Notes: generated by a model not told the origin, from the sequence alone. DNA of 64,000 bases from Tubiluchus corallicola (GCA_030141605.1 JAQGDQ010000024.1:79501-143500); one strand, 5' to 3'; counted from the stretch's first letter, positions 12,001-30,594 are shown. A program made the numbers and translations.

Positions 12001-15000
12001 CAGAGTTGTACAGGCATTCTTGTCAAACTCATCTGTCAACTAGAAAATTCTTTTTTGAGTTTTGATAAAATTGGTACATTTCGCAGTGATAAACTTTATA
12101 AAACTGAGAGTTTTGATAAAAAACTACTTAGAATTAACATGTTTTAGAAAGCGACCATTTAAACTTCCCCTAATATTTTGGAATGACACATTGAATTTGA
12201 CTGAAAATGCCTAAGGCAGTTGCTAACTCTGTAATGTAGTATTTTGACTGGTTTCCCAAAATGCACATTTGATATAAAAATTCCCGTGCAGCTGTTGATA
12301 ATCTGTTATTGAAATTGGTAATTGATATGAAAGCGGGTTTAACTGAGGTTCAATTTTGTATGTGTTGTGTGTCCATTTCTCATGTGCCACGTCGTTGCTC
12401 ATATGTTAGCTTTTCGTAATCTTAAATAATTTGTAACTTACGTGTCGTAGGTAACCCATGTTTGTTTGCCCGTGCCGTTGTATCACTGTTTCGGATGTGT
12501 GCTTGGAAGTCTTAACTCCCTCGTCCACCACGGAACGCTTATCCTTTCATCTCCTAGTTTTGAACCCGCAGCGGCTTTGCAGTCGGTGCAGGATGAAATG
12601 TAAGCTGTTATGTTTGCTTGCTCCGTAGTGTGCATGACTTAGCTTAAACTCTAACATTATATGGTGCTAGTCATCTGTAAACTTGCTTTATAGCATGCTC
12701 AGGTTCTTTCTAGCCTTTTCTCAACTGTAGTTTGCACAGGTGGGTGACTGTTTGTGTAACAAGATTGTGCAGACGTTAATGGAATTTACAGATACGACGA
12801 ACTGTTTTGATTTTTCTGTCAACTATTGCTCTCGTTCACGAATAATTTTTAGCTCTTTGTAGCTATAAATTCTCATATGACTTGTCACGCCTCATGCATT
12901 GTCTCAGAAATGATCTTTATTTAGCCACCAAGCAGGTTTCAGTAATCAACTCTTTATAAAATAGTGATTACAAACATTAACCAAGTGCCATAAGTGAAGA
13001 AATTCAGAAGTGCTAAATAAACAAGTTAAATGTGTGCATTATAAATTATTTAGTAAAGCACTATTATTTCTGTTTTCCCACTTTAAGTACTTAATTTAGA
13101 TATATTTAGAATTTACTTTCACTTTGGAATAGCTGAGAGATCACAGTTTGTGTTGGCTACATGAGTTAACCAAATGAACCTGGTTGGCTGACCGGAAAAT
13201 TGCTTCGTTCTAGTTTTATTTGCCATACTGCTTTGCAGCTATTTCTTTCTTTGAGAGAGACTGTATGCAGATCTAAATGTGGTTAGGATACCTTTACCAA
13301 CTCACAGATTCATCTTAGTCACTATTTTTGTTAGAGTCGCACCTACACTCATTTAACAGCAGTAGTAATGACTGATATTGAGCACTAGATTTATGACTTG
13401 CAGTTTTACAAAAACTATCTAATTAATCATGCCAGGTCACTAACCAAAGTAACGATAATTTCTAACTGTCTATGTTTGTTTAACTATAGGACCCCATAGT
13501 CTGCATGCCTGTACCTCTCTATCACTGTTTCGGTTGTGTTGTGGGTAGTCTCGCCATCGTCGCACACAAAGGCACACTCATAACCCCATCACCCAGTTTT
13601 GAGAGCGGTGCTGCTCTACATGCAGTGCAGTCTGAAAAGTAAGGTTGCTTGTTTTACAACCTAAAATGGTCTGTTTAACAATTTTCTACTAATGTTTAGC
13701 AACACCTCTTTTCTATTCATTTGTCTGATTCTCATAAGAATAAAAGTGGTGTCAGTTTCTGGTATTTTCTGTCTGTTGATACATGTTTTTTTCATTTGGC
13801 CTCATATTTTATTGCTTATTTGCCTTTATATATATATATATATATATAATATATAACATATATATATATAGTTCAGTGTTTATACATACATTACTTGATT
13901 TAATAAGATTACCAGTTATTCTACCATCAACTTCATCATCACATCACCACCATCATCATCAGTATTATCATCGTCATCATTAGTATCATTATTATCATCA
14001 TCTCGTCATGTGTAATTTGCATTTTAAAATGTTGTTGTTTTCATTTTCTATGTCACAGGTGTACTTCACTATACGGAACACCTACTATGTTCATTGACAT
14101 GCTCAATCATCCTGACTTTGACAAATTTTCCCTTTCCAGTCTCTATACAGGTATGTCAGCTGTAAATAAAATTTCCTGTTATATACATTCTCATCACTGT
14201 AGAGAAAATGTTTACAGTTTTGCACAACTAACCAAATCGCTCTTACAAATTCTGGCATTGAAAATATCCAAAGTGCTTTGCGATAACTTTGATAATTATG
14301 TTAATGAAGCACATTGGTTAAAGTACAACAATTTTAATATGACTGTGGCTAATTCAGGTGTTTTTTAATTCCAATCAGATCTCAAGCTTCAGCAGTTGTC
14401 TATGCAAAAAACATATTACGTAATGCAGATTTTACATACAGTGATTTCTTTGATCCACACAGACACAAACTTAGCAAATTTGACTATGTCTGTATCTCCT
14501 TGTAATAACTGTTATAACAACCAATGTGGCAGTTACTTATCAGATTTTGCATTTAATCACATACTAACAAATTTCCTTGTTAAAAGAGCTCTGGTCTTTT
14601 TGTCAGTTTTATTGTCAGCAGATACATTGCATTTGTATTGATTATGAATTTTCAATTAAGCAACTAAGAAGTGGCTAGATTGCAGTCAATCACTCCTTAT
14701 AGAAAGACATGTCTTTTACAAGAATCGGTTGTTTGGTACTTACTGAAATCAATGTAAATTAGGTGTTAATGGAATTTTTCAGAATTTTTATTAGTTCCTG
14801 TTTTTATAAATTTTAGGTATAATGGCAGGTTCTCCCTGTCCAGTTGAAGTAATGAAACAAGTAGTTTCTAAATTGCACATGCCAGATGTTACGGTGAGTT
14901 GTCTCTTTCTTCCCCTCTCCCTCCTCCTTCTTCCTTCTTCTCCCTCTCCCTCTCCTTGCCATCTGTTTACCTTTTATGCATAATTTGAACTAAATGTTAA

Positions 15001-17833
15001 TTTTCTATGCATGTAGATCTGTTATGGCACAACTGAAAACAGCCCAGTGACATTTCAAAGTTATATGACAGATCCAGTTGAAAAACGTGTTGCAACGATT
15101 GGTCATCCATCTTCACATGTTGAGGTAATTTCTAGTTAAATTTAGTCACAAAATAACCTGTGACACATCTGGTGATTATAATTTGCTGTGATGCATCTGG
15201 CAAAACAGGGTCCTTAATCTCGAAAAATTCTTTGAAAAAATTCACCGGAAAGTTTATAGTGGTATTTAGACAACCAGGAAAAGAGTAGTACTAGTAAGTA
15301 TTAAATCTGCATTCAGCCGTAAGAGGTGTGTGCGCACAACAGTTTGGTTCATGACTTCACATCTAGCAGTTCTGAGTGGATCCTATATTTAGCAATGATT
15401 GTGCTTTTATGTATCTGTGTGTAGACCTATTGAGCATGTTTTGTCTGTAATTTAATTTGTTTTCTTTGCGTGATATGAAATTTTTTCTTCATTGAAGCTG
15501 CTATTCAAATTTAAGTGTGGGTGGTTGAAGATTATAGTCAGCTAGCTTGCATTAGCTGGTATGTGCACTCATATGGACCCAGTTACTGCCACATTATCTT
15601 TCAAGTGCTCTTTTTTTACATAAATATAGTATATTTATGATGTCGATGCGTAAATTCTGAATAAACTCGTTTTAAATTTAAATCATTTGAAATCCTTTGT
15701 GGTACCAATGTGCATTTAATTAGTCTTAATAATTATCTTTCTATACTGAGTTTATTCTATGTACTGAATAAATTTTGTAATAGGGTATGGGTCGCAGGTC
15801 TGATAACTCCGAGGGTACTTAATGGGGAAAGAAGTTTGAGAACCCCTGTGGTAAAATAAGTAAAGACATGCTATGTGAATTACAATTGTTGAAATTATGA
15901 AATACAGGTGACACTAAGTACAAAATACATAGATAGAATATTGCTGATCTAATTTACTAACTGTTTTGCAGGTGAAAGTAATAGATTCAAACAGCAGAGT
16001 GGTACCGACAAACACACCAGGTGAGCTGTGTACTCGTGGCTACACAACTATGCTTGGTTACTGGAATGATGAGGAAAAAACAGCAGAGTGCATTTTACCT
16101 GACAGGTGGTATAAAACTGGGTAAGAGCATGACATCTCATAATAATTGACAAATTAGTAAGTGGACATTTGATATAAAAGCATGTGAAAGCAAAAGAGCA
16201 CTAATGCAGTATGCTTGCAATTTAAATTAGGTGGAAAATGCTGTGCATTGCGTTAGGTACAAAAGCATAGCTAAGTCTGGCAATGTACTTCAATGTTCAT
16301 CAGTACAATTATGTGAGAGTGTATGAATGAAAGAACATATGGATTAGCCAGGTAAACACTGCGCTAAAGGGAGAGTTAGTGCCTCCCTAGTCTTCAATAA
16401 AAATTAATTTTATGCTTCTGGCATGGTGTTGTAATAACTAATGCCACATGGTTTGTTGGGCATAAGTAATTGTAAATAATCCATTTCTACTACTTAGTTT
16501 GTTATTTTAAATAATAGGTCTTAATTTTTTGTCAATGACATTGCAGGGACTTGGCTGTAATTGATGAAGACGGTTTTGGTCGAATTGTGGGCAGAATCAA
16601 AGACATGGTCATACGTGGTGGAGAGAATATTTATCCATTAGAAGTTGAACAGTTTTTGTACAAGCATCCAGCTGTTGAAGATATTCAGGTAACTGCCATT
16701 TGCGGTAATTAGAATTTCTCATGCATTGCTGTTTTTGACTTTGACTGTGAATTTGATTTTTATGCCACATGATTTGTGACTGTCACCCAAATTTTTTAAA
16801 CCAGAAATGTGTTTGTTGTATAATAGCTATTTCTGCCTTTTGCAGTAACATACACTTCTTTTGTAAAAATATGAAGTTATAGCTTTAAAAGAAGTATGTA
16901 TAATTTGTTTAAATTAAATCTCTGTGTATCCAATAGCCCACAGGCTAAAACTGAATAAAATGCTCTCGCTATTTAGTACCAGTCTTTTGATAAATGATTT
17001 CAAGTATTTACATGAAAAATGACAACTTGTGTAAATATGACAGTTTTAGTCTCGGTTTGTGACACTAAAAAAATAACACATTTGTAAAACATTGCAGGTA
17101 ATAGGGGTGCCTGACAAAAGACTAGGTGAGGAACTTTGTGCTTGGATTCGTTTGAAGAAAGGACACGAACACACTACCAGTGATGACATTAAAAACTTCT
17201 GCAAGGAAAAGGTATGAACAACTACTAAATTCAAAGGCAAAGGTGCAGTAGCGTAACAGTATCTATTCACCAAATGTGCATCATTTTGATGTATAGTACA
17301 AATTGAAAAATCTTCTTGCAGTAACTAAAATTGAGAAATCTAGGTCTGGCCATTTGAATTGTAGGCAGGAATAGTAAGAGACTTTGTTTATCTTTTTATA
17401 TACACCTCAAGAACAGCAAAGATAATTGAGAGATATAAGAAAGTATTACTGTTGAAATACAAAAGTATATAACACAAGAAACTGTTATGATGGTGAGAGG
17501 AGAAAAAGTAGCATGTTCTGTGAGCACTTAACATCATTTCTGTATGTAAAATGATAGGAAACATCTTATTGGTAGTGCAGTCACATTCAAAAGTGTACTT
17601 TATCATCATTTCTATATTGTCTAATTTTTTTTCAGCTGTCACATTTCAAGATTCCTCGCTACATTTTATTTGTCGACGAATTTCCTCTCACGGTCACTGG
17701 GAAAGTACAGAAGTACAAAATGAGACAAGCTTCTAGAAAAATCCTCAACTTGGAAGAAGTTCACGTCCATGGTCACGATTATTATCTTAGTGAAATGGAG
17801 GAAGCAGAGGAGGCACAAAAAGAGAAAAATTAG
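6031..17833 (+). CDS. ACSF2: ACSF2-like medium-chain acyl-CoA synthetase, mitochondrial, copy B (complete, 16 exons plus one alternative exon)
   Basis: Exons: 6031-6143, 7884-8064, 8867-8995, 9321-9374, 9996-10114, 10561-10611, 10775-10892, 11345-11440, 12451-12599 or 13490-13638 (alternatives 9a/9b), 14059-14150, 14817-14893, 15017-15124, 15972-16120, 16547-16688, 17098-17211, 17636-17833. All have GT donors, AG acceptors and matching phases. With one exon 9 the total is 1,890 nt, 629 residues, close to the ~615 of human ACSF2. Exon 1 gives a basic leader ([12 protein letters not shown]) typical of mitochondrial import and joins exon 2 in phase 2. The core carries the ATP-binding loop [10 protein letters not shown] (exons 7/8), PLYHCFG (exon 9), YGTTENSP (12), WYKTGD (13/14), [16 protein letters not shown] (14) and the catalytic-lysine segment [12 protein letters not shown] (16). 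The expected reaction is fatty acid + ATP + CoA to acyl-CoA + AMP + PPi. It is a tandem paralogue of copy A. The leader exon is the least certain part, as it rests on phase and composition. Confidence 0.92.
8210..8405 (-). mobile_element. tRNA-derived SINE-like copy, left arm of an inverted pair
   Basis: Read on the minus strand this has a tRNA-like start (TCTAAGGCATC region), a box-B-like TTCAAAT stretch after AGAAGGTCCC, and a 3' part ending in TTTTTCACAC followed by CTGTTTTTCAAG. It is inverted relative to 8455-8620 and resembles a third copy at 47760-47945. It lies in intron 2 of ACSF2 copy B. Confidence 0.55.
8455..8620 (+). mobile_element. tRNA-derived SINE-like copy, right arm of an inverted pair
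   Basis: It carries GAACTTTGGACTGCTTT, TTAAGGCATCTAC (box-A side) and GGTTCAAATCC, a good match to the pol III box B consensus, then TTTTTTCACA and CTGTTTTTCAAG. The 5' (tRNA-like) ends of the two arms face each other, and the homology runs outward to about GGTTACAAA on both sides. A foldback MITE is the main alternative explanation. Confidence 0.55.
12451..12599 (+). CDS. ACSF2: ACSF2 copy B alternative exon 9a
   Basis: 149 nt, acceptor GTCGTAG, donor GTAAGC. It enters in phase 0 and leaves with AT, so the split codon with exon 10 reads ATG (Met). It encodes a 49-residue segment that starts [15 protein letters not shown] and contains [14 protein letters not shown]. By eye about 32 of 49 residues match exon 9b. 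In the family this follows the ATP-binding loop and contributes to the acyl-binding part of the N-terminal domain. It is distinctly richer in CpG and GC than its surroundings. Confidence 0.85.
13490..13638 (+). CDS. ACSF2: ACSF2 copy B alternative exon 9b
   Basis: 149 nt, acceptor AACTATAG, donor GTAAGG. It has the same length and phases as exon 9a; it leaves with AA, so the split codon with exon 10 reads AAG (Lys). It encodes [15 protein letters not shown] and then [14 protein letters not shown]. The PLYHCFG core is identical to 9a, while the N-terminal three residues, the NSLVHH/AIVAHK stretch and LSS/TPS differ. The two exons are separated by an 890-nt intron. Confidence 0.85.
13826..13870. 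repeat. TA dinucleotide microsatellite
   Basis: About 20 TA repeats with small interruptions, in the intron after exon 9b of ACSF2 copy B. Confidence 0.9.
13924..14010. repeat. degenerate CAT/ATC trinucleotide repeat
   Basis: Runs of CATCATCAC, CACCACCATCATCATC and ATTATCATCGTCATCAT immediately upstream of the exon 10 acceptor in ACSF2 copy B. Confidence 0.85.
14905..14958. repeat. CT-rich polypyrimidine tract
   Basis: A run of TCCCTC/CTTCTTC units directly after the exon 11 donor of ACSF2 copy B. The matching intron of copy A (1-175) lacks it, so it arose or was lost after the duplication. Confidence 0.8.
15206..15848. mobile_element. non-autonomous hAT-type element (643 bp) with 8-bp target site duplication
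   Basis: The left end is CAGGGTCCTTAATCTC and the right end, reverse complemented, is CAGGGGTTCTCAAACTTC, the characteristic hAT terminus. Flanking 8-mers TGGCAAAA (15198-15205) and TGGTAAAA (15849-15856) match at 7 of 8 positions, the duplication length expected for hAT. No transposase is visible inside. It lies in the intron between exons 12 and 13 of ACSF2 copy B. I saw no equivalent in the copy A intron (284-654), so insertion after the duplication is likely. Confidence 0.7.
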
Positions 17834-18774
17834 TTGTGTTGCACTTGTGTGTGGTACTTTTGCAAATTTACATGCCAAATACAAGACTGAAGATATTCAT
17901 TATGGCAAAGGTGAATAGAGTTTTCAGGTCTGCAGACATCCATAACAGTGTGCTTTCTCAGATACCTGTCTGTAGATAAGATATTGTCTTTTGCCCTATG
18001 AACTAAATTTAAATTGTGTAAATATTTAAATAGGACAACTGTACTTAGAAACAAAAACAATTTTATTACTAAAAAGCTATGATCGATATTTTTATTGCAG
18101 GTGAAAAATACTAAATACTACATTTTTATTTTTATGTGTTTTCATTAATTATGTAAAATCCAAACCTGTGCTTGATCCTTGTCCACACATTTACAGCAGT
18201 AATGGCATTTTGTAATCTGACCCACTTTTATCCAACCAGAATGAATAAAAATATTGCAGATTCAGTTTTCACTTGGCCTCGTTTTATGATTCACATCTTA
18301 GAAAGTAAATTTGTTCAGAAATAGTATGTTGCAGAACTGCCAATAGGAAATAGGAGTGTCATTGATTTGAATTAGCTTTCATGTAATTATTTTTGCGTAA
18401 GCAATGTAATTATTGATGCAGTATCTTAAAGGTAAAAATCGGAAATCTGTTTCAGATCAACCAAATAAATCTCGTAATTAATCACTCAGCCATGCTTCTA
18501 ACAGCGAATTTAAATCCACTAAAACAAAACTTGTTTTAGTTATATCAAAATTCTTTTGCTAACTCTTTTATGAGATAGATATCTTGTACTGATATGAGAT
18601 AAATTCATCGTAATAAAAACAGCCAAACACATTTTGATCCGTGTGACAGCAGCAGCTGCTTGCCAAAAATTAAGGTGTAAGTCAATGCAGTGTCAATTTC
18701 CTGAAAATCGCAGCTTTTTAAAGTTTGACATGAGCTTGGTTGTTTGTAAATCATTTTAGTCTTTGTACTTTAGA

Positions 18775-18780
18775 AATAAA
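18775..18780 (+). terminator. candidate poly(A) signal AATAAA, ACSF2 copy B
   Basis: AATAAA about 0.94 kb after the stop codon, starting a 26-nt block identical to the one behind copy A at 4567. Confidence 0.45.
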
Positions 18781-18800
18781 ATGTCATCTTTAATCAGTAT

Positions 18801-21160
18801 GTAATCCTTCGGAATGGAACATAGAAAAATGGCATATAGAACAGTGATAGGTGTTTGATAATTTACATTCAAATTGTTTAAAATAGCAACAAAGTAAAAA
18901 TTAGTGAATAGCTAGCATATGGCTTTGTTCAGTTTTTTTGTTGATAATTTTTAATTTTGTGTTACTTTATTTGTTTTTATGTGAAATTTCTTAATATTAA
19001 ATATGCTTGTTAATTTGTAAGGGAATTTAAATGTTATGATTTTATATTAAAGTTTTTTAATAACTAATACTTTTGATGATCCAAATGACTTTTTTCAGGT
19101 ACTTATTATGACAGGTTGTTGTTATTGCGAAGCTAGTTATTCTGTATTGAGCTGTTTAAATGATTCTGGAATGCTGTAACTACTTTTTGCAGATGTTTTA
19201 GGAAAAAGTATTAAACTATATTTAATTGCTTCTTTGTAAATTTTATGTGATTTTCCTCAAACATTTCTTATATAATATCCAGTTAATCTGCGAGTAATTA
19301 ATTCTCTTAAACCATCTATTTTTGTGGCAAAGTAGTTTTTACTTTCTGTTTATAACTAAACCATGAGAATTCACATCGAAAAGTTACTGTTGGTATCATT
19401 GGAGGAGGTCTATTACATTGTAACTTGGTGGATGATATGCGATGGTGCAATATTTTTATAGTTTTATACTTTAACATGTTGTCATATGCTGTGTACTTTT
19501 ATAATAAATACAAATGAAAATACATAAATGTGTGCTCATTATGTTCATAAAATGTGTGCCTTAGATAAAATTTTAGTGTCTTTGCTCAGTACACGAATGT
19601 GATCATTATAGAAATTTTATTTTGCTTATTAACACATTCATTGTTTTTAGCTTATAAAACTTTTGTATATGTGCAGCTATTATATGTGCAGTTCTTGTAT
19701 ATGCTGAATTTTTGCTAATTTTATTCGTGGCTTGATTGTGATAGTAATGTGCTACGTTATAGGTTAATTCTACAGCAGTTGTTGGCTTTAATTAAGTGTC
19801 AATATTTTTACTGTTAATTTTATCACAACTTCTCATGTGTTTTATGTCAGTTGCGATAAATTACTTCCTAAAAACTGTTGCAGATAAATGTAGGTGTATG
19901 TAGCAGATCTGCATTGACGATTTTACATAGAGATATTATTGGTGCCACAAGTGCTTGATATCACATTCCATGCTCACTGATTACACAATAAATTTACTTT
20001 TTACTAATGCAAAACTGTAATTATGGCTTTTTGTTTTGGTCATTTTAATGTTATTGCACTTCCGTGATTCTATTCGTTGTGTTATTATGATGCAGGCGTA
20101 TACGTAGCATACATGTAGGATGTTGTTTATTGTCACCTTTCCTTACTTGCAGCCTGTGGAATAATACACTAGATACAGTAGGATATTACTATAATTACTA
20201 AAGTTTAATTTCAGTATTTGTTTCATTAAGGGCCAGCCCTACCTGTAAGGGCTGCACATGCATGCAAATCAACCAGTAATAATAATAATACTTATTAATT
20301 TTATTTGCTTTCAAAATAATCACAGAATAATATATAACAGAAGGCTACAAAATTTAAGATTGGCGGGATAGCGAAAGACCAAAATGGTCATCTAGTCTGC
20401 CATCCCTACATAGTGAGTCTACCAGTTTCAGTATGGCAAGCAAATATTATTATAACTAAATAAAGACTAGAACAGGAAAATGAATCAAAAGTAAGTTTAT
20501 GGCAAACAATTATGGAAAATATAATTTTGCACTTTATGCGAAACAAAGTGAAAATAAAATGAGTGAAGCAGAATTTTATGGGCAAAACTAACTCATTATA
20601 AGCAAAATAGCCAACAAATTAATCTGGTTATGCAATAGTGAGAACTAAAAAAGCAGAAGTTGTATGTACCTGTATGGTCATTCTGGTTTCAAACTAAGAG
20701 AATAACAAACAACAGTAATAGTACAATGTTATGTTATTTTTAATATAGATATATACCAAAATGACTAATAAATTTAAGAAGGTAAATATCACTGATAAAG
20801 CATGTTTCAATGTATCGTAATTATTAACATCATAACGATTTAGATCAAAATTATTTGAAATTATAATATATTATTTTTACATCATATACATATACGTCGT
20901 GATTTGCAAACCTGACAGTTTGCATTCTAGTCTGATATGATATTAAAATACTTAGATCTGTGTGTTAGCTGTTGCACACTTTGCTATAAAATAGGCAGAA
21001 TTAAGAATACCGAGTCATTACCGACTATTATTTTTTAATCCATTGAGTCTCTAACATACCTCTATTTGAGTTAATTTTGACATTAATAGTAGCAAAATTC
21101 TGTCTATGAACATCTCAATGAGGTCGTTTATTTTTTTGTTTATTAATTCTCCCCAAGGGG
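18801..21160. other. intergenic region: ACSF2 copy B 3' flank, then unannotated AT-rich DNA
   Basis: Homology with the copy A flank continues in patches to about 19870; 19810-19831 is identical to 5290-5311. Beyond that I see only short AT-rich open frames. Around 20220-20410 there is a somewhat GC-richer patch that could be a decayed repeat, but I could not assign it. Confidence 0.5.
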
Positions 21161-21349
21161 AGTGGGCCGATCCTGGAAGTACTGCAATACCAGGCCAACC
21201 CGCGGAGGTGGGAGAGCAAGCTCTGGCCACACCTCCCAATACCAAAAATCAGTTTAATATTCTGGTCCCTCAATGAGGGACGTATCAGATATTAAGCTGA
21301 TAAGAACAGATACTACACTTTGATCTTAGCCAAAAGGCCGAGAAGCGAT
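21161..21349 (-). ncRNA. U2 spliceosomal snRNA
   Basis: Read on the minus strand, the RNA starts AUCGCUUCUCGGCC at 21349 and includes the nearly invariant stretch UUUUGGCUAAGAUCAAGUGU-like (here AAGAUCAAAGUGUAGUAUC), with the branch-point-pairing GUAGUA. Further features are UCUUAUCAGCUUAAUAUCUG, a CCCUC/GAGGG stem, the Sm-protein site GAUUUUUGG, and a GC-rich 3' half with stem-loop IV around CCUGGUAUUGCAGUACUUCC. At about 189 nt it matches the usual ~188 nt. U2 snRNP pairs with the intron branch point during spliceosome assembly. All functional segments are intact, which favours a real gene over a retrocopy; no poly(A) tail is seen. The exact 3' end is uncertain by a few bases. Confidence 0.95.
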
Positions 21350-21370
21350 GCCAACTGATTGGTCAAAGCT

Positions 21371-21380
21371 CTATTTATAT
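21371..21380 (-). promoter_or_regulatory. TATA-like box upstream of U2 snRNA
   Basis: ATATAAATAG on the minus strand at -31 to -22 relative to the U2 start. Vertebrate U2 genes are TATA-less, and snRNA promoter rules differ among invertebrates and plants. No proximal sequence element could be identified without other snRNA genes of this species to compare. Confidence 0.4.
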
Positions 21381-21847
21381 GAAAAATTGGTACTATTTGC
21401 CTGTAGTGTGTTAAGCAATTTTCGTCATGTTGGTAGCATTGGACAAAACCAAAGATCAGTACGTCATATCACTTAATGACGCAATACACCGTAGTGAGCA
21501 ATTTTCATCTTACTTTATTAATACACTTTACTGCTAGTTCTGTTATTATTAAAAAACAACTCCGAAACCATGCATTGGACTTGTAGTTCCGCCTAGCGAC
21601 AGCATTAATAATTTTCGTTCTAGTCACGTCGTAAATGCCGAGGGCGTGTGCTAGCCTCTGCTCTGATAGTCTGGTGGTATAGTGTATACATCATACATGG
21701 CCTATAACGCTAGACTGTGCGAATGTGATTTACGCATCCTTGTTTAAATTTAACTACTCTAAAAACAATTTTAAATAATTATTAACTTTATAAAAGGGAA
21801 GTATAACACAGGCAAAAGTGAATACGTCTGCTAATTTTAGTATATGC

Positions 21848-22287
21848 AGTAGTAGTAGTAGTAGTAAATCTCCAGTAGTTATAATATAACTTTTGAGACA
21901 AATAGTTCTTCGACTGTAATTATGACAAATTGCACATACAATAGATTGTCATCAACACCTAGGTGACTCCACTGGCAAGTGTTCTCACTATAATATGTAA
22001 TCCAGCATCCTTGTTATAGGCCTGTTCCAATTAACACGGTGATTAAATTTCAATGGATGATGTTCATAGTGTCTATCTAATTTTGATTTAAATAAATTTA
22101 CAGATGTTGCTGTTCTCACATCACAGAGCAATCTATTCCAGATTTCTGGCATCGTACAAGAAAAATAGTCGTATTTACCAGTTTTGTGTGTAGTTCTTGA
22201 TTTATGAAGAATAGGACCTGATCTTGCTGTGCGATGTACTTCTAATTTAACAGGACAATCATCACAGATATTGATTATCACAGACAA
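21848..22287 (-). mobile_element. 3' end of a jockey/CR1-type LINE (C-terminal end of reverse transcriptase ORF)
   Basis: The minus-strand open frame 22287-21988 contains YDYFSCTMPEIWNRL and TATSVNLFKSKLDRHY. This is the layout seen at the very C-terminus of many animal non-LTR reverse-transcriptase ORFs (a WN-L motif, then a -SVN-FK--LD- motif). The RT catalytic part is absent, so the copy is 5'-truncated, as is usual for LINEs. A TAC-repeat run at 21848-21867, read on the minus strand, lies where the microsatellite-like tail of such elements would be. Confidence 0.65.
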
Positions 22288-29772
<7,485 letters not shown>

Positions 29773-30282
29773 AGTCGCTGACACTGACAGGCACTATGTG
29801 TCGAGTAAAATAATGCATGTTATCGGCATGTTTTGATTGTTTGTAAGCTGTACTGTACATCGTACAATCACAATAGTAAAGGATTGATAACTCTGATATT
29901 ATTGTCAATGCGCTGCTCAATCACAAAAGCAACTGACAAGAAAACTCGTTCTTTTTTCCACAAAAATCGGGATATTTGTTTGTTTTCTAAGAATCATCCA
30001 AGCAAATTCCAGCAAGAAATTTGTAGTTATGCCTTAATATTTTTTTACATATATAGTACATGTTTAGTGGAGCAGTAAGCCTACAGATTATATAGTCGAG
30101 TACAAGATACGTTTACGTAAACAAAATGTTCTTGATAAAGATGATTGATTTTGAGTGAGTTATTAATTCACAAAAGATTAATTTAATAATTTTCTTTTAA
30201 TTCATTAACCTTCTGAGTGATATTATGGACCCTAACCTGTGTACACTTATCTGACTGTTTTGTTCGCATTTTGCAAAATTGA

Positions 30283-30363
30283 ACACCTCATTATAGCGCC
30301 AAACTCGCTATAATGCCAACTTTTTTCTTGTTCCAAAGTGAGCGGTATAAAGAGGTTTGATTG
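30283..30363 (-). mobile_element. single terminus of a Tigger/pogo-type DNA transposon
   Basis: Reverse complemented, it begins after a TA with CAATCAAACCTCTTTATACC, then GCTCACTTTGGAACAAG and two GCATTATAGCGAG-like repeats. This is the arrangement of a Tigger-family terminal repeat with its subterminal repeats. The partner terminus was not found, so it is a relic. Confidence 0.5.
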
Positions 30364-30594
30364 TACATATAAAAATATTTAAATCACCACACAATATACA
30401 CGCATAAAATGCACATTGTTAAAAATGCAAAACAAATTAAGTTATTCTTATTTCCCACCAAACAAACTTTGCTGTGAGTATACTTGAAAAAAGACTGGTG
30501 GATAGGATAAAGGCACATGTATCAAAACTTCTACAGTTCACTCAAAAGTTCAGTCAACTCACTCATTTAATAGCTATTTCCAGCAGCAACAAGC

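Noticed and set aside
20220-20410. Patch with GGGCCAGCCCTACCTG and GACCAAAATGGTCATCTAG, vaguely like a LINE 3' UTR
   Set aside because: No coding remnant or second copy in the window; resemblance from memory only.
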